Shown piece after piece: positions 1-8,316 of a stretch of 64,000 nucleotides of DNA (position 1 is the first letter of the stretch; every line of letters begins with the position of its first letter). This DNA is from Lachnospiraceae bacterium UBA7076 (GTDB taxonomy: Bacteria > Bacillota > Clostridia > Lachnospirales > Lachnospiraceae): NCBI GenBank assembly GCA_002493625.1, contig DKZK01000038.1, positions 16,420 to 80,419 on the forward strand. The letters are read 5' to 3'. Made by a program: the position numbers and the translations under genes. The notes under the pieces are model-generated. The model worked only from the letters and a program-made list of their open reading frames with translations. It was not told the DNA's origin and made no database searches.

Positions 1-18
1 CCCATATGCCATTTTATA

Positions 19-1971
19 TTACTCCTCCGAAGCTTCCTCTGATACGGATTCGGCATCAGCCTCCTCGACCTTAAGAAGCGCCTTTATGCTAAGACTGATT
101 TTCTTCTCATCCTGCTTGAAGTCAACAATCTTTGCAGTAATCTCCTGTCCAATTTTAAATACATCCTCAGGCTTCTCAACATGCTCGTTTGAAATCTGTG
201 ATACGTGTAAAAGCGCATCAACACCAGGCTCAAGCTCAATAAATGCACCAAACGCAGTCATTCTTGCAACCTTGCCTGTAACCTCTGTTCCAATGGCATA
301 TTTCTCGGCAGCCTTTGTCCAAGGATTCTCCTCCTCGAATTTAAGACTTAAAGCAATTTTCTCGCCGTTTATATCCTTGATGAAGGTTTTTACCTTCTCA
401 CCAACCTTAAGTACACTCTTAGGGTCTTCAATTCTTCCCCATGACATCTCTGATATGTGAAGAAGTCCATCAGCTCCGCCTAAATCAATAAATGCGCCAA
501 ACGGAGTAACATTCTTAACAGTACCCTCCACAACATCTCCAACATGAATGGATGCAAAAAGCTTTTCGGCAGCCTCAGCCTTTGATGCTACGATAAGCTT
601 CTTTCTGTTGCCGATAATTCTGCGCTTCTTAGGGTTAAATTCTGTTATTACAAATTCAATCTCCTGATTTAAAAACTTGTCAAGATTCTTCTCATACACG
701 TCTGAAACAAGGCTTGCAGGTATAAATACCTTGCACTCCTCAACCGATACGCTTAAGCCACCCTCAAGCACCTGAGTAACCTTAGCCTTAAGAACGGTTT
801 CATTCTCAAATGCCTCCTCAAGCATTGCATATGACTTTTCTGCCGCAACTCTCTTATATGAAAGAAGCACCTGACCCTCACCGTCATTGGTCTTTACAAC
901 CTTAACCTTAATAGGGTCTCCAACCTTGGCAACGGTAGTAAGGTCGATGTTAGGCGTATTTGAATACTCATTTCTTGTTATGATTCCATCCGCCTTATAC
1001 TGAATATCAACAACGATTTCATCAGGCTTCACATCAATAATTTTTCCTTCCACCACACTGCCCGGCTTAATTTTGTTTTCATTTTCCTCGGATTGCTTAA
1101 GCAATTCCTCAAAGCTTAATTCTGACATACTGTCATAAACCTCCTTAATAATGTTATTTGGGGTAGATGCCCCAGCTGTAATACCTACCCTCTTAGCGGA
1201 TTTTATAACAGTTAAATCCAAGTCAACGAGTGTCTGAATGTAGTAAGTATTTTTGCATTCTTTTCTGCTTATATCATACAGCTTTTGTGTGTTTGAGCTA
1301 TTTGTACCACCAATGACTATCATGGCGTCAACGGATGCTGCAAGCAGCCTTGCCTCCTCCTGTCTTTCCCATGTTGCATTACAGATGGTATTATAAACAC
1401 AAACATTATAATCTTTTTTTCGGAAAAATTCAACTAAATCTTTATAAATAATACTATTAAATGTTGTCTGCGCAACTAAAACTACCTTTTCTCCTTCCGA
1501 AATATCAATTTTTTCTGCTTCACTGGGAGAATGAATAACCTCCGGCTCATTGCTGCACCACCCCATGATACCCTTAACCTCCGGATGGGATTTATCACCA
1601 ACGATAATGATACGGCTTCCTCTGCGGCTTTCCTCGTCAACTATTTTATGAATTTTCTTGACGAAAGGACATGTTGCGTCAACAACCGAAAAGCCCATAT
1701 TGTTAAGCCTGTCATACACATCCCTTCCTACACCGTGGGACCTTATGACTGCCCTTGCATTATCTAATCCCTTTCCACAGGACAGCATATCCTCCGTCAA
1801 AACAGTTACGCCTCTTGACTCCAAATCTTTCACAACCTCCTCGTTGTGAATAATCGGGCCATAGGTATACACCCCTGACGGACTTTCATTTTTAATTTCA
1901 GAATAAACCGTTTCGACAGCGCGTTTTACGCCAAAGCAAAAGCCCGCCGTTTTTGCAAGTATAATTTCCAT
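19..1971 (-). CDS. ispH-rpsA: IspH-S1 fusion: 4-hydroxy-3-methylbut-2-enyl diphosphate reductase / ribosomal protein S1
   Basis: The N-terminal ~285 residues are IspH, the [4Fe-4S] enzyme that makes IPP and DMAPP in the last step of the MEP isoprenoid pathway. Its three cluster cysteines lie in AGFCFGVKRA, DATCPFVKK and TICNATWERQ. A short linker leads into four S1 RNA-binding repeats (about residues 300-630), two of them with the clear form TPFGAFIDL / TAFGAFIEL, and an acidic tail. This fusion is known in Clostridia; the S1 part is probably the cell's S1-like translation factor. I chose the ATG at 1971 (MEIILAKTAGFC), preceded by AGAGAG, over an upstream TTG. cmk lies 36 bases upstream, an order common in this class. 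Confidence 0.95.
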   Translation of the reverse strand: MEIILAKTAGFCFGVKRAVETVYSEIKNESPSGVYTYGPIIHNEEVVKDLESRGVTVLTEDMLSCGKGLDNARAVIRSHGVGRDVYDRLNNMGFSVVDATCPFVKKIHKIVDEESRRGSRIIIVGDKSHPEVKGIMGWCSNEPEVIHSPSEAEKIDISEGEKVVLVAQTTFNSIIYKDLVEFFRKKDYNVCVYNTICNATWERQEEARLLAASVDAMIVIGGTNSSNTQKLYDISRKECKNTYYIQTLVDLDLTVIKSAKRVGITAGASTPNNIIKEVYDSMSELSFEELLKQSEENENKIKPGSVVEGKIIDVKPDEIVVDIQYKADGIITRNEYSNTPNIDLTTVAKVGDPIKVKVVKTNDGEGQVLLSYKRVAAEKSYAMLEEAFENETVLKAKVTQVLEGGLSVSVEECKVFIPASLVSDVYEKNLDKFLNQEIEFVITEFNPKKRRIIGNRKKLIVASKAEAAEKLFASIHVGDVVEGTVKNVTPFGAFIDLGGADGLLHISEMSWGRIEDPKSVLKVGEKVKTFIKDINGEKIALSLKFEEENPWTKAAEKYAIGTEVTGKVARMTAFGAFIELEPGVDALLHVSQISNEHVEKPEDVFKIGQEITAKIVDFKQDEKKISLSIKALLKVEEADAESVSEEASEE

Positions 1972-2007
1972 GTTATCTCTCTTATACAATTGAACGTCAG
2001 CCGTTCC

Positions 2008-2670
2008 TTATTTTTTTTCTTCAGCAGAGCTGACACCGCATATTTTTTCCACAACCTCATCAATTGTCATATCCGAGCTGTCAATATACACTGCATCCTC
2101 AGCCTGCTTAAGAGGCGCAATATCCCTGTGCATATCCTGATAATCCCTTTTTTCAATATCGGCCTCAATCTGCGCCATGTCAGGAGTTTCTCCCTTTTCC
2201 ACAAGCTCCCTGTATCTTCTTTCCGCCCTTGTCTTTACGGAGGCGGTAAGATAATATTTTTGCTCAGCCTCCGGAAGCACAAAGGTTCCGATATCCCTGC
2301 CGTCCATGACGACGTCATTTTCTGCTGCAATGCTTCTTTGCAGAGAAAGCAGTCTGTCCCTGACCGGCTTTTTTGCGGCAGCCCTGCTTGCCATATTGCC
2401 AACTGCCTCTTTTCTTATTTCAGCCGAAACATTTCTGCCATTTAAATATACCTGCTGTATGTCCTCATATTTAATCTGAATATCTATTGCAGAGCATGCC
2501 TCTGCAACCTCATCCTCATTCTCAACGTCAATTTCATTTTCAATAATATAAAGGGCAATTGCGCGGTACATTGCACCTGTGTCAACGTAAATGTATCCAA
2601 GTCTTTTGGCTGCCGCCTTTGCAATTGTGCTTTTTCCGGCCCCTGCCGGTCCGTCTATGGCTATGTTCAT
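2008..2670 (-). CDS. cmk: Cytidylate kinase
   Basis: Phosphorylates CMP and dCMP using ATP, in cytosolic pyrimidine nucleotide recycling. The 220-residue length is normal. The P-loop GPAGAGKST is at residues 7-15, followed by the family motif YVDTGAMYRA (about 28-37). DGRDIGTFVLP (about 120) is the conserved CMP-binding and switch region, and RRYREL belongs to the lid. The start at 2670 gives MNIAIDGPAG, the standard N-terminus, with AGGAGG just upstream. It is co-directional with ispH-rpsA, and the two are probably co-transcribed. Confidence 0.96.
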   Translation of the reverse strand: MNIAIDGPAGAGKSTIAKAAAKRLGYIYVDTGAMYRAIALYIIENEIDVENEDEVAEACSAIDIQIKYEDIQQVYLNGRNVSAEIRKEAVGNMASRAAAKKPVRDRLLSLQRSIAAENDVVMDGRDIGTFVLPEAEQKYYLTASVKTRAERRYRELVEKGETPDMAQIEADIEKRDYQDMHRDIAPLKQAEDAVYIDSSDMTIDEVVEKICGVSSAEEKK

Positions 2671-2717
2671 AATATCCTCCTGAAATTTGATAAACTTCTT
2701 TTATTATTTCATGTTAT

Positions 2718-2779
2718 GGAGCTGTCGCAATAAGGATTTTAGTTTTCTTTTATTATACATTTTCAACAAAGAACGCTCC
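2718..2779. repeat. Half-copy of a dispersed hairpin repeat
   Basis: This segment closely matches, in the opposite orientation, the right arm of the long inverted repeat at 25128-25189. Both contain GCTGTCGCAATAAGGATTTT at one end and AACAAAGAACGCTCC at the other, with a divergent AT-rich middle. Only one arm is present, so it cannot form the long hairpin. Its right end overlaps the last codons and stop of the flavoprotein gene ending at 2763. Confidence 0.8.
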
Positions 2780-4133
2780 TTGCCATGCTCCATGCAAGCT
2801 GTAAATTATATCCACCCGTAAGTGCGTCACAGTCCACAACCTCGCCTATAAAGCATAGGCCCTTTATGGATTTTACTTCCATCGTCTTAGGGTTAAGCTC
2901 CTTTACGCTTACCCCTCCCTGTGTTATGATTGCCTCCTCAAAGCCTCTGTACCCTGTTACAGTAAGTCCGAATCTCTTTATACAGGAAAGCAGTTGTTCC
3001 CTCTCCCTGCCTGTTACCTCATTTACTTTTTTATACGGGTCAATTCCCGACCTTTCTATCATAACAGGAATCAGCTTTCTCGGAAGCAGTGAATCAATGG
3101 AATTTCTGAACTGTCTGTTTATATTTTCAGAAAAATCCTTCAAAATTCTTTTATCAAGCTGCTCGTATGACAGGGAAGGCTTCAAATCAATAAAAAGCTC
3201 CATGTCCTGTCCGTCATATTTGTGAAGGTGTGAGGAGGCGGAAAGTATTACCGGGCCGCTCACCCCAAAATGAGTAAACAGCATTTCCCCAAATTCCCTG
3301 TAAACAGCCTTTTTCTTACCCTTCACGCTTGTCTCAAAGCTCACCTCAATATTCTTAAGGGATAATCCCATAAGAGCCTTACAGTCTATACCTGAAACCT
3401 CAAGGGGGACAAGCGCAGGTTTTGGTTCAGTTACTTTTAACCCAAGCTTCTTCGCCCATTTTATGCCGTCGCCTGTGGAGCCTGTAAGAGGATAGCTGCA
3501 TCCGCCCGTTGCTATAATGACATTGCCGCACTTAATCGTGCTGTTTTTCCCCTCCTGACATACAGTCACTCCTGTTACGCATCTTTCATTTATGGCTGTT
3601 TCTGTTACAGACTTTATGTCACATTGTATATTGCTACAGCTTTTTATTCCGTCCGCATCTGCCTGTTTATCTTCCTCACTGTTTATAAGTATATCCTTTA
3701 CTTCACTGTTATACATTATATCAACGCCAAGACGCTTAAGTCTTGTCACAAGCACGCTTATCACATCCGAGGAATGGTCTGACGCAGGAAAAACCCTTCC
3801 TCCTCTCTCAGTCTTAAGCCTTAAGCCCATACCCTCAAAAAAATCCATAGCGCCCGCACTGTTAAAATGACTTACAGCGCTGTACATAAATTTGGGATTT
3901 GTAACTATATTGTTGAAAAGCTGCTCATCATCGCAATTGTTCGTCAGGTTGCATCTACCCTTTCCTGTAATGAAAAGCTTTTTTCCCGCCTTCTCATTCT
4001 TCTCGAAAATGACAACCCTTTTCCCTTTTTCCGCAAGCGTAATCCCTGCCATCATTCCGGCAGCGCCACAGCCCACAATAACTGCGTCATATTCATTATG
4101 TTGTTGTACGTCTGTTTTTTTATTATCTTTCAT
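2763..4133 (-). CDS. NAD(P)/FAD-dependent oxidoreductase, HI0933/YhiN/BaiN-like
   Basis: A flavoprotein of the HI0933 family (about 400-460 residues); this one is 456. The N-terminal dinucleotide-binding motif is VIVGCGAAGMMAG, followed by the family signature GKKLFITGKGRCNLTNN. A second nucleotide-binding segment reads VIIATGGCSYPLTGSTGDG, and the C-terminus has CFIGEVVDCDALTGGYNLQ, which contacts FAD in this family. Cellular roles are poorly defined; the bile-acid reductase BaiN is one member, but a bile-acid role cannot be inferred here. I prefer the ATG at 4133 over a GTG at 4151. The last residues (RSVLC) are encoded inside a dispersed repeat. Confidence 0.85.
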   Translation of the reverse strand: MKDNKKTDVQQHNEYDAVIVGCGAAGMMAGITLAEKGKRVVIFEKNEKAGKKLFITGKGRCNLTNNCDDEQLFNNIVTNPKFMYSAVSHFNSAGAMDFFEGMGLRLKTERGGRVFPASDHSSDVISVLVTRLKRLGVDIMYNSEVKDILINSEEDKQADADGIKSCSNIQCDIKSVTETAINERCVTGVTVCQEGKNSTIKCGNVIIATGGCSYPLTGSTGDGIKWAKKLGLKVTEPKPALVPLEVSGIDCKALMGLSLKNIEVSFETSVKGKKKAVYREFGEMLFTHFGVSGPVILSASSHLHKYDGQDMELFIDLKPSLSYEQLDKRILKDFSENINRQFRNSIDSLLPRKLIPVMIERSGIDPYKKVNEVTGREREQLLSCIKRFGLTVTGYRGFEEAIITQGGVSVKELNPKTMEVKSIKGLCFIGEVVDCDALTGGYNLQLAWSMARSVLC

Positions 4134-4234
4134 ATTATTCCACTCTGCCACTCAAAACAAGGACTGCTACAGATGCATGAACTCCCGGCTCAGGTACTGA
4201 TGACTTCAAACTGATTTCTAAATATATAGCAATA

Positions 4235-4277
4235 GGGGGCCGCCGCAGGAAAGGCATATCTTAGTGCGGCAGCCCCC
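4235..4277 (-). terminator. GC-rich hairpin downstream of oadA
   Basis: Near-perfect 13-bp stem (GGGGGCTGCCGCA on the minus strand against TGCGGCGGCCCCC) with a 17-base loop, 12 bases after the oadA stop codon. The following sequence is only moderately T-rich. It is the likely 3' end of the carboxylase/sodium-pump operon. Confidence 0.75.
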
Positions 4278-4288
4278 TTATTATTCAA

Positions 4289-5698
4289 CTATACCGGATA
4301 AGTCTTATTTTCCGTATCAGCCACAGTTGCATCAACCTTTGTCTGCTGTGCCTCTCTGTACTTGAAATAATCGATTGCCACCTGAGGGAATAATGCATAG
4401 GTAAGCACATCCTCATCCTGCTGCTTGTACTGTGCAATCTCCTTCTCAAGCTTATCAAGCTCATTTTCAAGAAGATCGGCAGGCCGGCAGGTAATCGGCT
4501 CTTTATCTCCGATAACCTTCTTACGGATTTCATCGGAAATCGGAAGCACAGTCTGTCCATACTCGCCGCCAACAAGAGCCTTCGACTCCTTCGTACACAT
4601 TTTGTATCTCTCGCCTGTAACTACGTTAAGCACAGCCTGAGTACCCACTATCTGGCTGGAAGGTGTAACAAGAGGCGGCTCACCGTAATCCTTACGAACT
4701 CTAGGCACCTCCTCAAGCACCTCGTCATACTTATCCTCAGCGTTCATTTCCTTAAGCTGTGATACAAGATTTGAAAGCATACCGCCCGGTACCTGATAAA
4801 GGAGTGTTTTAATATTAACACCCATAACCTTTGGATTAAGAAGTCCGCTTGCAAGCCACTCCTCACGCATAGGTCTGAAGTAATCTGCTATCTCAGCAAG
4901 AAGATTCTGGTCAAAGCCAGGGTCAAACTCAGTGCCCTCAAACGCCTTTGCCATAACCTCAGTTGCAGGCTGGCTTGTTCCAAGCGCAAGAGGGGACATT
5001 GCCGTATCAATAACATCGCACCCTGCCTCTACAGCCTTCATGTAAGTCATGGAAGCAACACCTGACGTATAGTGTGTGTGAAGCTGTATCGGAAGCTTCG
5101 TGCTTTCCTTAAGGGCAGTGACAAGCTCAGTTGCCGCATTCGGAACCAGAAGTCCTGCCATATCCTTAATACATATGGAATCAGCTCCCATATCCTCAAT
5201 CTTTTTTGCAACATCCTTCCAGTAATCAAGGGTATACGCCTCACCTAACGTATAAGAAAGGGCAACCTGCGCATGTCCGTTTTCCTTGTTTGCCGCCTTA
5301 ACTGCAGTCTCAAGGTTTCTTATATCATTTAAGCAGTCAAATATACGAATAATATCGATACCATTGGCGATGGATTTCTGAACAAAATACTCTACCACAT
5401 CATCTGCGTAGTGACGGTATCCGAGAATGTTCTGTCCTCTGAAAAGCATCTGAAGCTTTGTGTTTTTAAATCCAGCCCTTAATTTTCTAAGTCTGTCCCA
5501 TGGGTCTTCCTTAAGGAAGCGAAGTGATGCATCAAAGGTAGCTCCGCCCCAGCACTCAACAGAATGGTATCCGACCTTATCCATTTTGTCTATGATTGGA
5601 AGCATCTGCTCAGTCGTCATTCTCGTAGCGATAAGCGACTGATGGGCATCACGCAATATTGTTTCGGTAATCTTTACCGGTTTTTTCTCTACTGCCAT
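4289..5698 (-). CDS. oadA: Biotin-dependent carboxyltransferase, 5S type (oxaloacetate decarboxylase alpha / pyruvate carboxylase B-like)
   Basis: TIM-barrel carboxyltransferase that moves CO2 between biotin and pyruvate/oxaloacetate. The active site is visible: RDAHQS at 16-21 (metal-binding Asp17), CIKDMAG (carbamylated Lys178) and LHTHYTSG (metal-binding His207, His209). The PYC_OADA helical domain follows to about 450. At 469 residues it ends before a biotinyl domain; biotin is instead on the separate carrier encoded at 6892-7269. It is the last gene of the operon, with AGGAGG before its start. It could serve as oxaloacetate decarboxylase alpha or as the 5S subunit of a transcarboxylase. 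Confidence 0.9.
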   Translation of the reverse strand: MAVEKKPVKITETILRDAHQSLIATRMTTEQMLPIIDKMDKVGYHSVECWGGATFDASLRFLKEDPWDRLRKLRAGFKNTKLQMLFRGQNILGYRHYADDVVEYFVQKSIANGIDIIRIFDCLNDIRNLETAVKAANKENGHAQVALSYTLGEAYTLDYWKDVAKKIEDMGADSICIKDMAGLLVPNAATELVTALKESTKLPIQLHTHYTSGVASMTYMKAVEAGCDVIDTAMSPLALGTSQPATEVMAKAFEGTEFDPGFDQNLLAEIADYFRPMREEWLASGLLNPKVMGVNIKTLLYQVPGGMLSNLVSQLKEMNAEDKYDEVLEEVPRVRKDYGEPPLVTPSSQIVGTQAVLNVVTGERYKMCTKESKALVGGEYGQTVLPISDEIRKKVIGDKEPITCRPADLLENELDKLEKEIAQYKQQDEDVLTYALFPQVAIDYFKYREAQQTKVDATVADTENKTYPV

Positions 5699-5725
5699 TT
5701 ATATATCCTCCTAAAATTTGATCTA

Positions 5726-6850
5726 CTAAACACCGAATATGGCAAGGAACGTTCCTGCCGCTACCGCCGTACCGATAACTCCGGCAACATTTGGTCCCAT
5801 GGCATTCATAAGAAGGAAGTTTGTCGGGTCATACTCTGCCCCCACCTTCTGTGAAACTCTGGCTGCCATCGGAACTGCCGAAACGCCTGCCGAGCCTATA
5901 AGCGGATTTACCTTGCCGCCTGTTGCCTTACACATTATTTTGCCGAATATAACGCCCATCGCTGTGCCGAACATAAATGCGATAAGACCAAGGACAACTA
6001 TCTTTAATGTGCTCATCTGTAAAAACGCCTCTGCGCTTGTCGTCGCGCCTACGGATGTTCCAAGCAAAATAACTACGATATACATAAGGGCATTTGATGC
6101 CGTTTCCGTAAGCTGTTTGACAACTCCGCATTCCCTGAACAGATTGCCCAGCATAAGCATACCAATAAGTGGCGCAGTCGTCGGAAGAATAAGAACAACC
6201 ACAAGTGTAACTATGATAGGAAAAAGAATTTTCTCCAATTTGGTTACAGGACGAAGCTGGCTCATCTTAATCCTTCTCTCCTTATCTGTTGTAAGAGCCT
6301 TCATAATCGGCGGCTGTATTACAGGCACAAGCGCCATATACGAATATGCCGCAACTGCAATAGGACCCATAAGCGTACCGCCCATGCCAAGTCTTCCTGC
6401 AAGGAATATAGACGTAGGACCGTCAGCGCCTCCTATAATAGAAATTGCCGCCGCCTCCTTGCCGTTAAAGCCCATAAGGAACGCAAGGAAATATGCCGCA
6501 TAAATACCAAACTGCGCCGCCGCTCCAAGTATAAAGCTCTTTGGATTGGCAATAAGAGGACCAAAATCCGTCATGGCGCCTACGCCAAGGAAAATAAGTG
6601 ACGGAAGAATACTCCACTCGTCCAGCAGATAGAAATAATGCAAAAGTCCGCCTTCCTCTATAATTCCCGGAAACATGTTGACGAGAAACATACCAAAGGA
6701 AATAGGCACTAACAAAAGCGGCTCAAAACCTTTGACAATGGCAAGCCACATGAAAAAGCATGCTACCAGTATCATAATGTAGTGCTTCCATGTAAGACTT
6801 GCAAATCCGGTCTGACTAGCCAGATTGTTTAAAATATCTCCAAAGCTCAT
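5726..6850 (-). CDS. oadB: Sodium ion-translocating decarboxylase beta subunit
   Basis: Integral membrane channel subunit of the biotin-dependent decarboxylases. It decarboxylates carboxybiotin and couples this to export of Na+. At 374 residues it is normal length, with about 9-11 hydrophobic segments. Family hallmarks are LLVPISFGMFLVN near the N-terminus, the conserved GGADGPTSIFLAGRLG loop implicated in Na+ and proton handling, and a second half ending with PLIGSAGVSAVPMAARV and FLLMNAMGPNVAGVIGTAVAAG. It lies between the biotin carrier and oadA, with AGGAGG upstream of ATG. The same family is called MmdB or GcdB in methylmalonyl-CoA and glutaconyl-CoA systems. Confidence 0.93.
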   Translation of the reverse strand: MSFGDILNNLASQTGFASLTWKHYIMILVACFFMWLAIVKGFEPLLLVPISFGMFLVNMFPGIIEEGGLLHYFYLLDEWSILPSLIFLGVGAMTDFGPLIANPKSFILGAAAQFGIYAAYFLAFLMGFNGKEAAAISIIGGADGPTSIFLAGRLGMGGTLMGPIAVAAYSYMALVPVIQPPIMKALTTDKERRIKMSQLRPVTKLEKILFPIIVTLVVVLILPTTAPLIGMLMLGNLFRECGVVKQLTETASNALMYIVVILLGTSVGATTSAEAFLQMSTLKIVVLGLIAFMFGTAMGVIFGKIMCKATGGKVNPLIGSAGVSAVPMAARVSQKVGAEYDPTNFLLMNAMGPNVAGVIGTAVAAGTFLAIFGV

Positions 6851-6891
6851 TTAGCTGTTACCTCCTGTTTTTATAGGTACAAAACCCATAA

Positions 6892-7269
6892 CTAGTTTAA
6901 TGTTGCAAGCGTGTCTCCTGATTCAACAGAAGCGCCCTCTGAAACATTAATGCTTGCGACTGTACCATCCTCAGGTGCAACAACCTCATTTTCCATTTTC
7001 ATAGCCTCAAGAATAAGAATAACATCACCCTTCTTAACGGCTGCTCCAACGCTTGCCTTAACGCTTAATATCTTACCCGGCATAGGTGCAACGACCTTAA
7101 CTTTACCTTCCGCTCCTGATGCAGCCGGCGCTGCCGCAGGTGCAGGCGTCGCTACAGGTGCAGGTGCTGCCACAGGTGCAGATGCCGCTGCAGGCGCTGC
7201 TCCTGCTCCCATCTCCTCAACTGCTACGTCGTATGCTGTACCATTTACGGTAATTCTATAATTTTTCAT
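6892..7269 (-). CDS. Biotin carboxyl carrier protein of the decarboxylase
   Basis: A 125-residue biotin carrier. Residues 1-20 form a short N-terminal strand region typical of MmdC/GcdC carriers. An Ala/Pro-rich flexible linker covers about 22-52. The biotinyl domain (about 55-125) has the biotin attachment motif EAMKMENEV, with Lys91 as acceptor. The protein shuttles CO2 between the carboxyltransferases on either side of the operon and the OadB channel. It stands between the OadG-like and OadB genes and has AGGAGG before the ATG. It corresponds to the 1.3S subunit of propionibacterial transcarboxylase. Confidence 0.93.
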   Translation of the reverse strand: MKNYRITVNGTAYDVAVEEMGAGAAPAAASAPVAAPAPVATPAPAAAPAASGAEGKVKVVAPMPGKILSVKASVGAAVKKGDVILILEAMKMENEVVAPEDGTVASINVSEGASVESGDTLATLN

Positions 7270-7317
7270 TTTATATTCCTCCTAAATATTTTAATGGATA
7301 TTTTCTTTTATTTTAAT

Positions 7318-8298
7318 CTACCGTTTTGCGCGTCTTATGGACCTTACAACAAGCCTGTCCTTACTTACTGCGCCGCCCATATCTGCCGATGCCGCATATA
7401 TGGCTGCAGTTATTACAGCCACAAGCTCTGCGTCGTTCATAAGATTTTTATTGGAAGCAGCCACAGCTTTTGGCGCTGTCACAGGTGCCTGAGGCTTAAT
7501 CTCCTCCTTAGCCTGCGGAAGCTTCGGCTTCGGCGCAAGCAGCGCAGGCAGGAACTTAAACAGTGATATGATGAATGATATGAAAATCAAGACAATAAAC
7601 ACTGTACCCATTCCGATAATTGTGTTTCTTCCTGCGGATGCCATAAGCTCCTTCTTGGAATATACCGCAGACACAACCATTTCTTCCGCCTTATACGGCT
7701 TTAAGCCTGCATATTCCATATCACTATCAACAAGCGTCTTCTTCAGCTCCTCTATGTCAGAGCATCCGTACATCATGAGCAGATAGTCAAGTGTAAGCCC
7801 GTTCTGCTCAATAACTGACTGTATTGTATCATCTGTATAATACTGTAATGCCCTGTCATACTGCATAAAATATTCAGGGTTTTCTACATATTTAACCGTT
7901 ATTTCAACATCTCTGTTTTCGGCTCTGTTTATAATTGTAACACTGACCGAATCCTCAGCATTGGTTATCTCATAATCAACAGATTCAGGACTAAAAGCAC
8001 CTGTAGCCTGCGCATTTGAAATTATGCCGGAATAATCCTGAAGCTGTCCTACCTTGTCCGTATCAACAGCCTGCCTTATGCCCATTACGGCAGACTGCTC
8101 AAACTCCGTACCATTTTCAATGTAATATTTTGCATAATCTTCTGAAACATCAGCATATTGGTCAAAATAAGACATCGTATCAAGGACAATCTGTGAATCA
8201 TCATACTCAAAAGCAGCTTCCTTATTATCATCACAGCCTGACAAAGATAACATAACAGCAAACATGGAAATTACGATTAAGCTTTTTTTCATTTTCAT
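7318..8298 (-). CDS. Lipoprotein / OadG-like sodium pump gamma subunit fusion
   Basis: A 326-residue protein in the OadG position. Residues 1-21 are a lipoprotein signal with lipobox LSGC (Cys22). An unrecognised soluble domain (about 23-220), predicted to be outside the membrane, follows. One strong transmembrane segment at about 224-250 (MGTVFIVLIFISFIISLF) resembles OadG, which stabilises the complex. Residues 251-285 form a Pro/Ala/Lys linker, and the C-terminus (ELVAVITAAIYAAS...VVRSIRR) matches the tail of OadG/MmdD subunits. Ordinary OadG is about 80-120 residues, so the extracytoplasmic lipoprotein domain is the unusual part. The topology is inferred from hydrophobicity. Confidence 0.78.
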   Translation of the reverse strand: MKMKKSLIVISMFAVMLSLSGCDDNKEAAFEYDDSQIVLDTMSYFDQYADVSEDYAKYYIENGTEFEQSAVMGIRQAVDTDKVGQLQDYSGIISNAQATGAFSPESVDYEITNAEDSVSVTIINRAENRDVEITVKYVENPEYFMQYDRALQYYTDDTIQSVIEQNGLTLDYLLMMYGCSDIEELKKTLVDSDMEYAGLKPYKAEEMVVSAVYSKKELMASAGRNTIIGMGTVFIVLIFISFIISLFKFLPALLAPKPKLPQAKEEIKPQAPVTAPKAVAASNKNLMNDAELVAVITAAIYAASADMGGAVSKDRLVVRSIRRAKR

Positions 8299-8316
8299 TT
8301 CCTGTCACCTCATTTT

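Noticed and set aside
5739..6503. Long plus-strand open frame opposite oadB
   Set aside because: The minus-strand OadB motifs are clear, and the plus-strand frame has no start signal or family similarity.
6911..7261. Plus-strand open frame across the biotin carrier gene
   Set aside because: It is the shadow of the Ala/Pro-rich linker in the opposite strand; it has no ribosome binding site.
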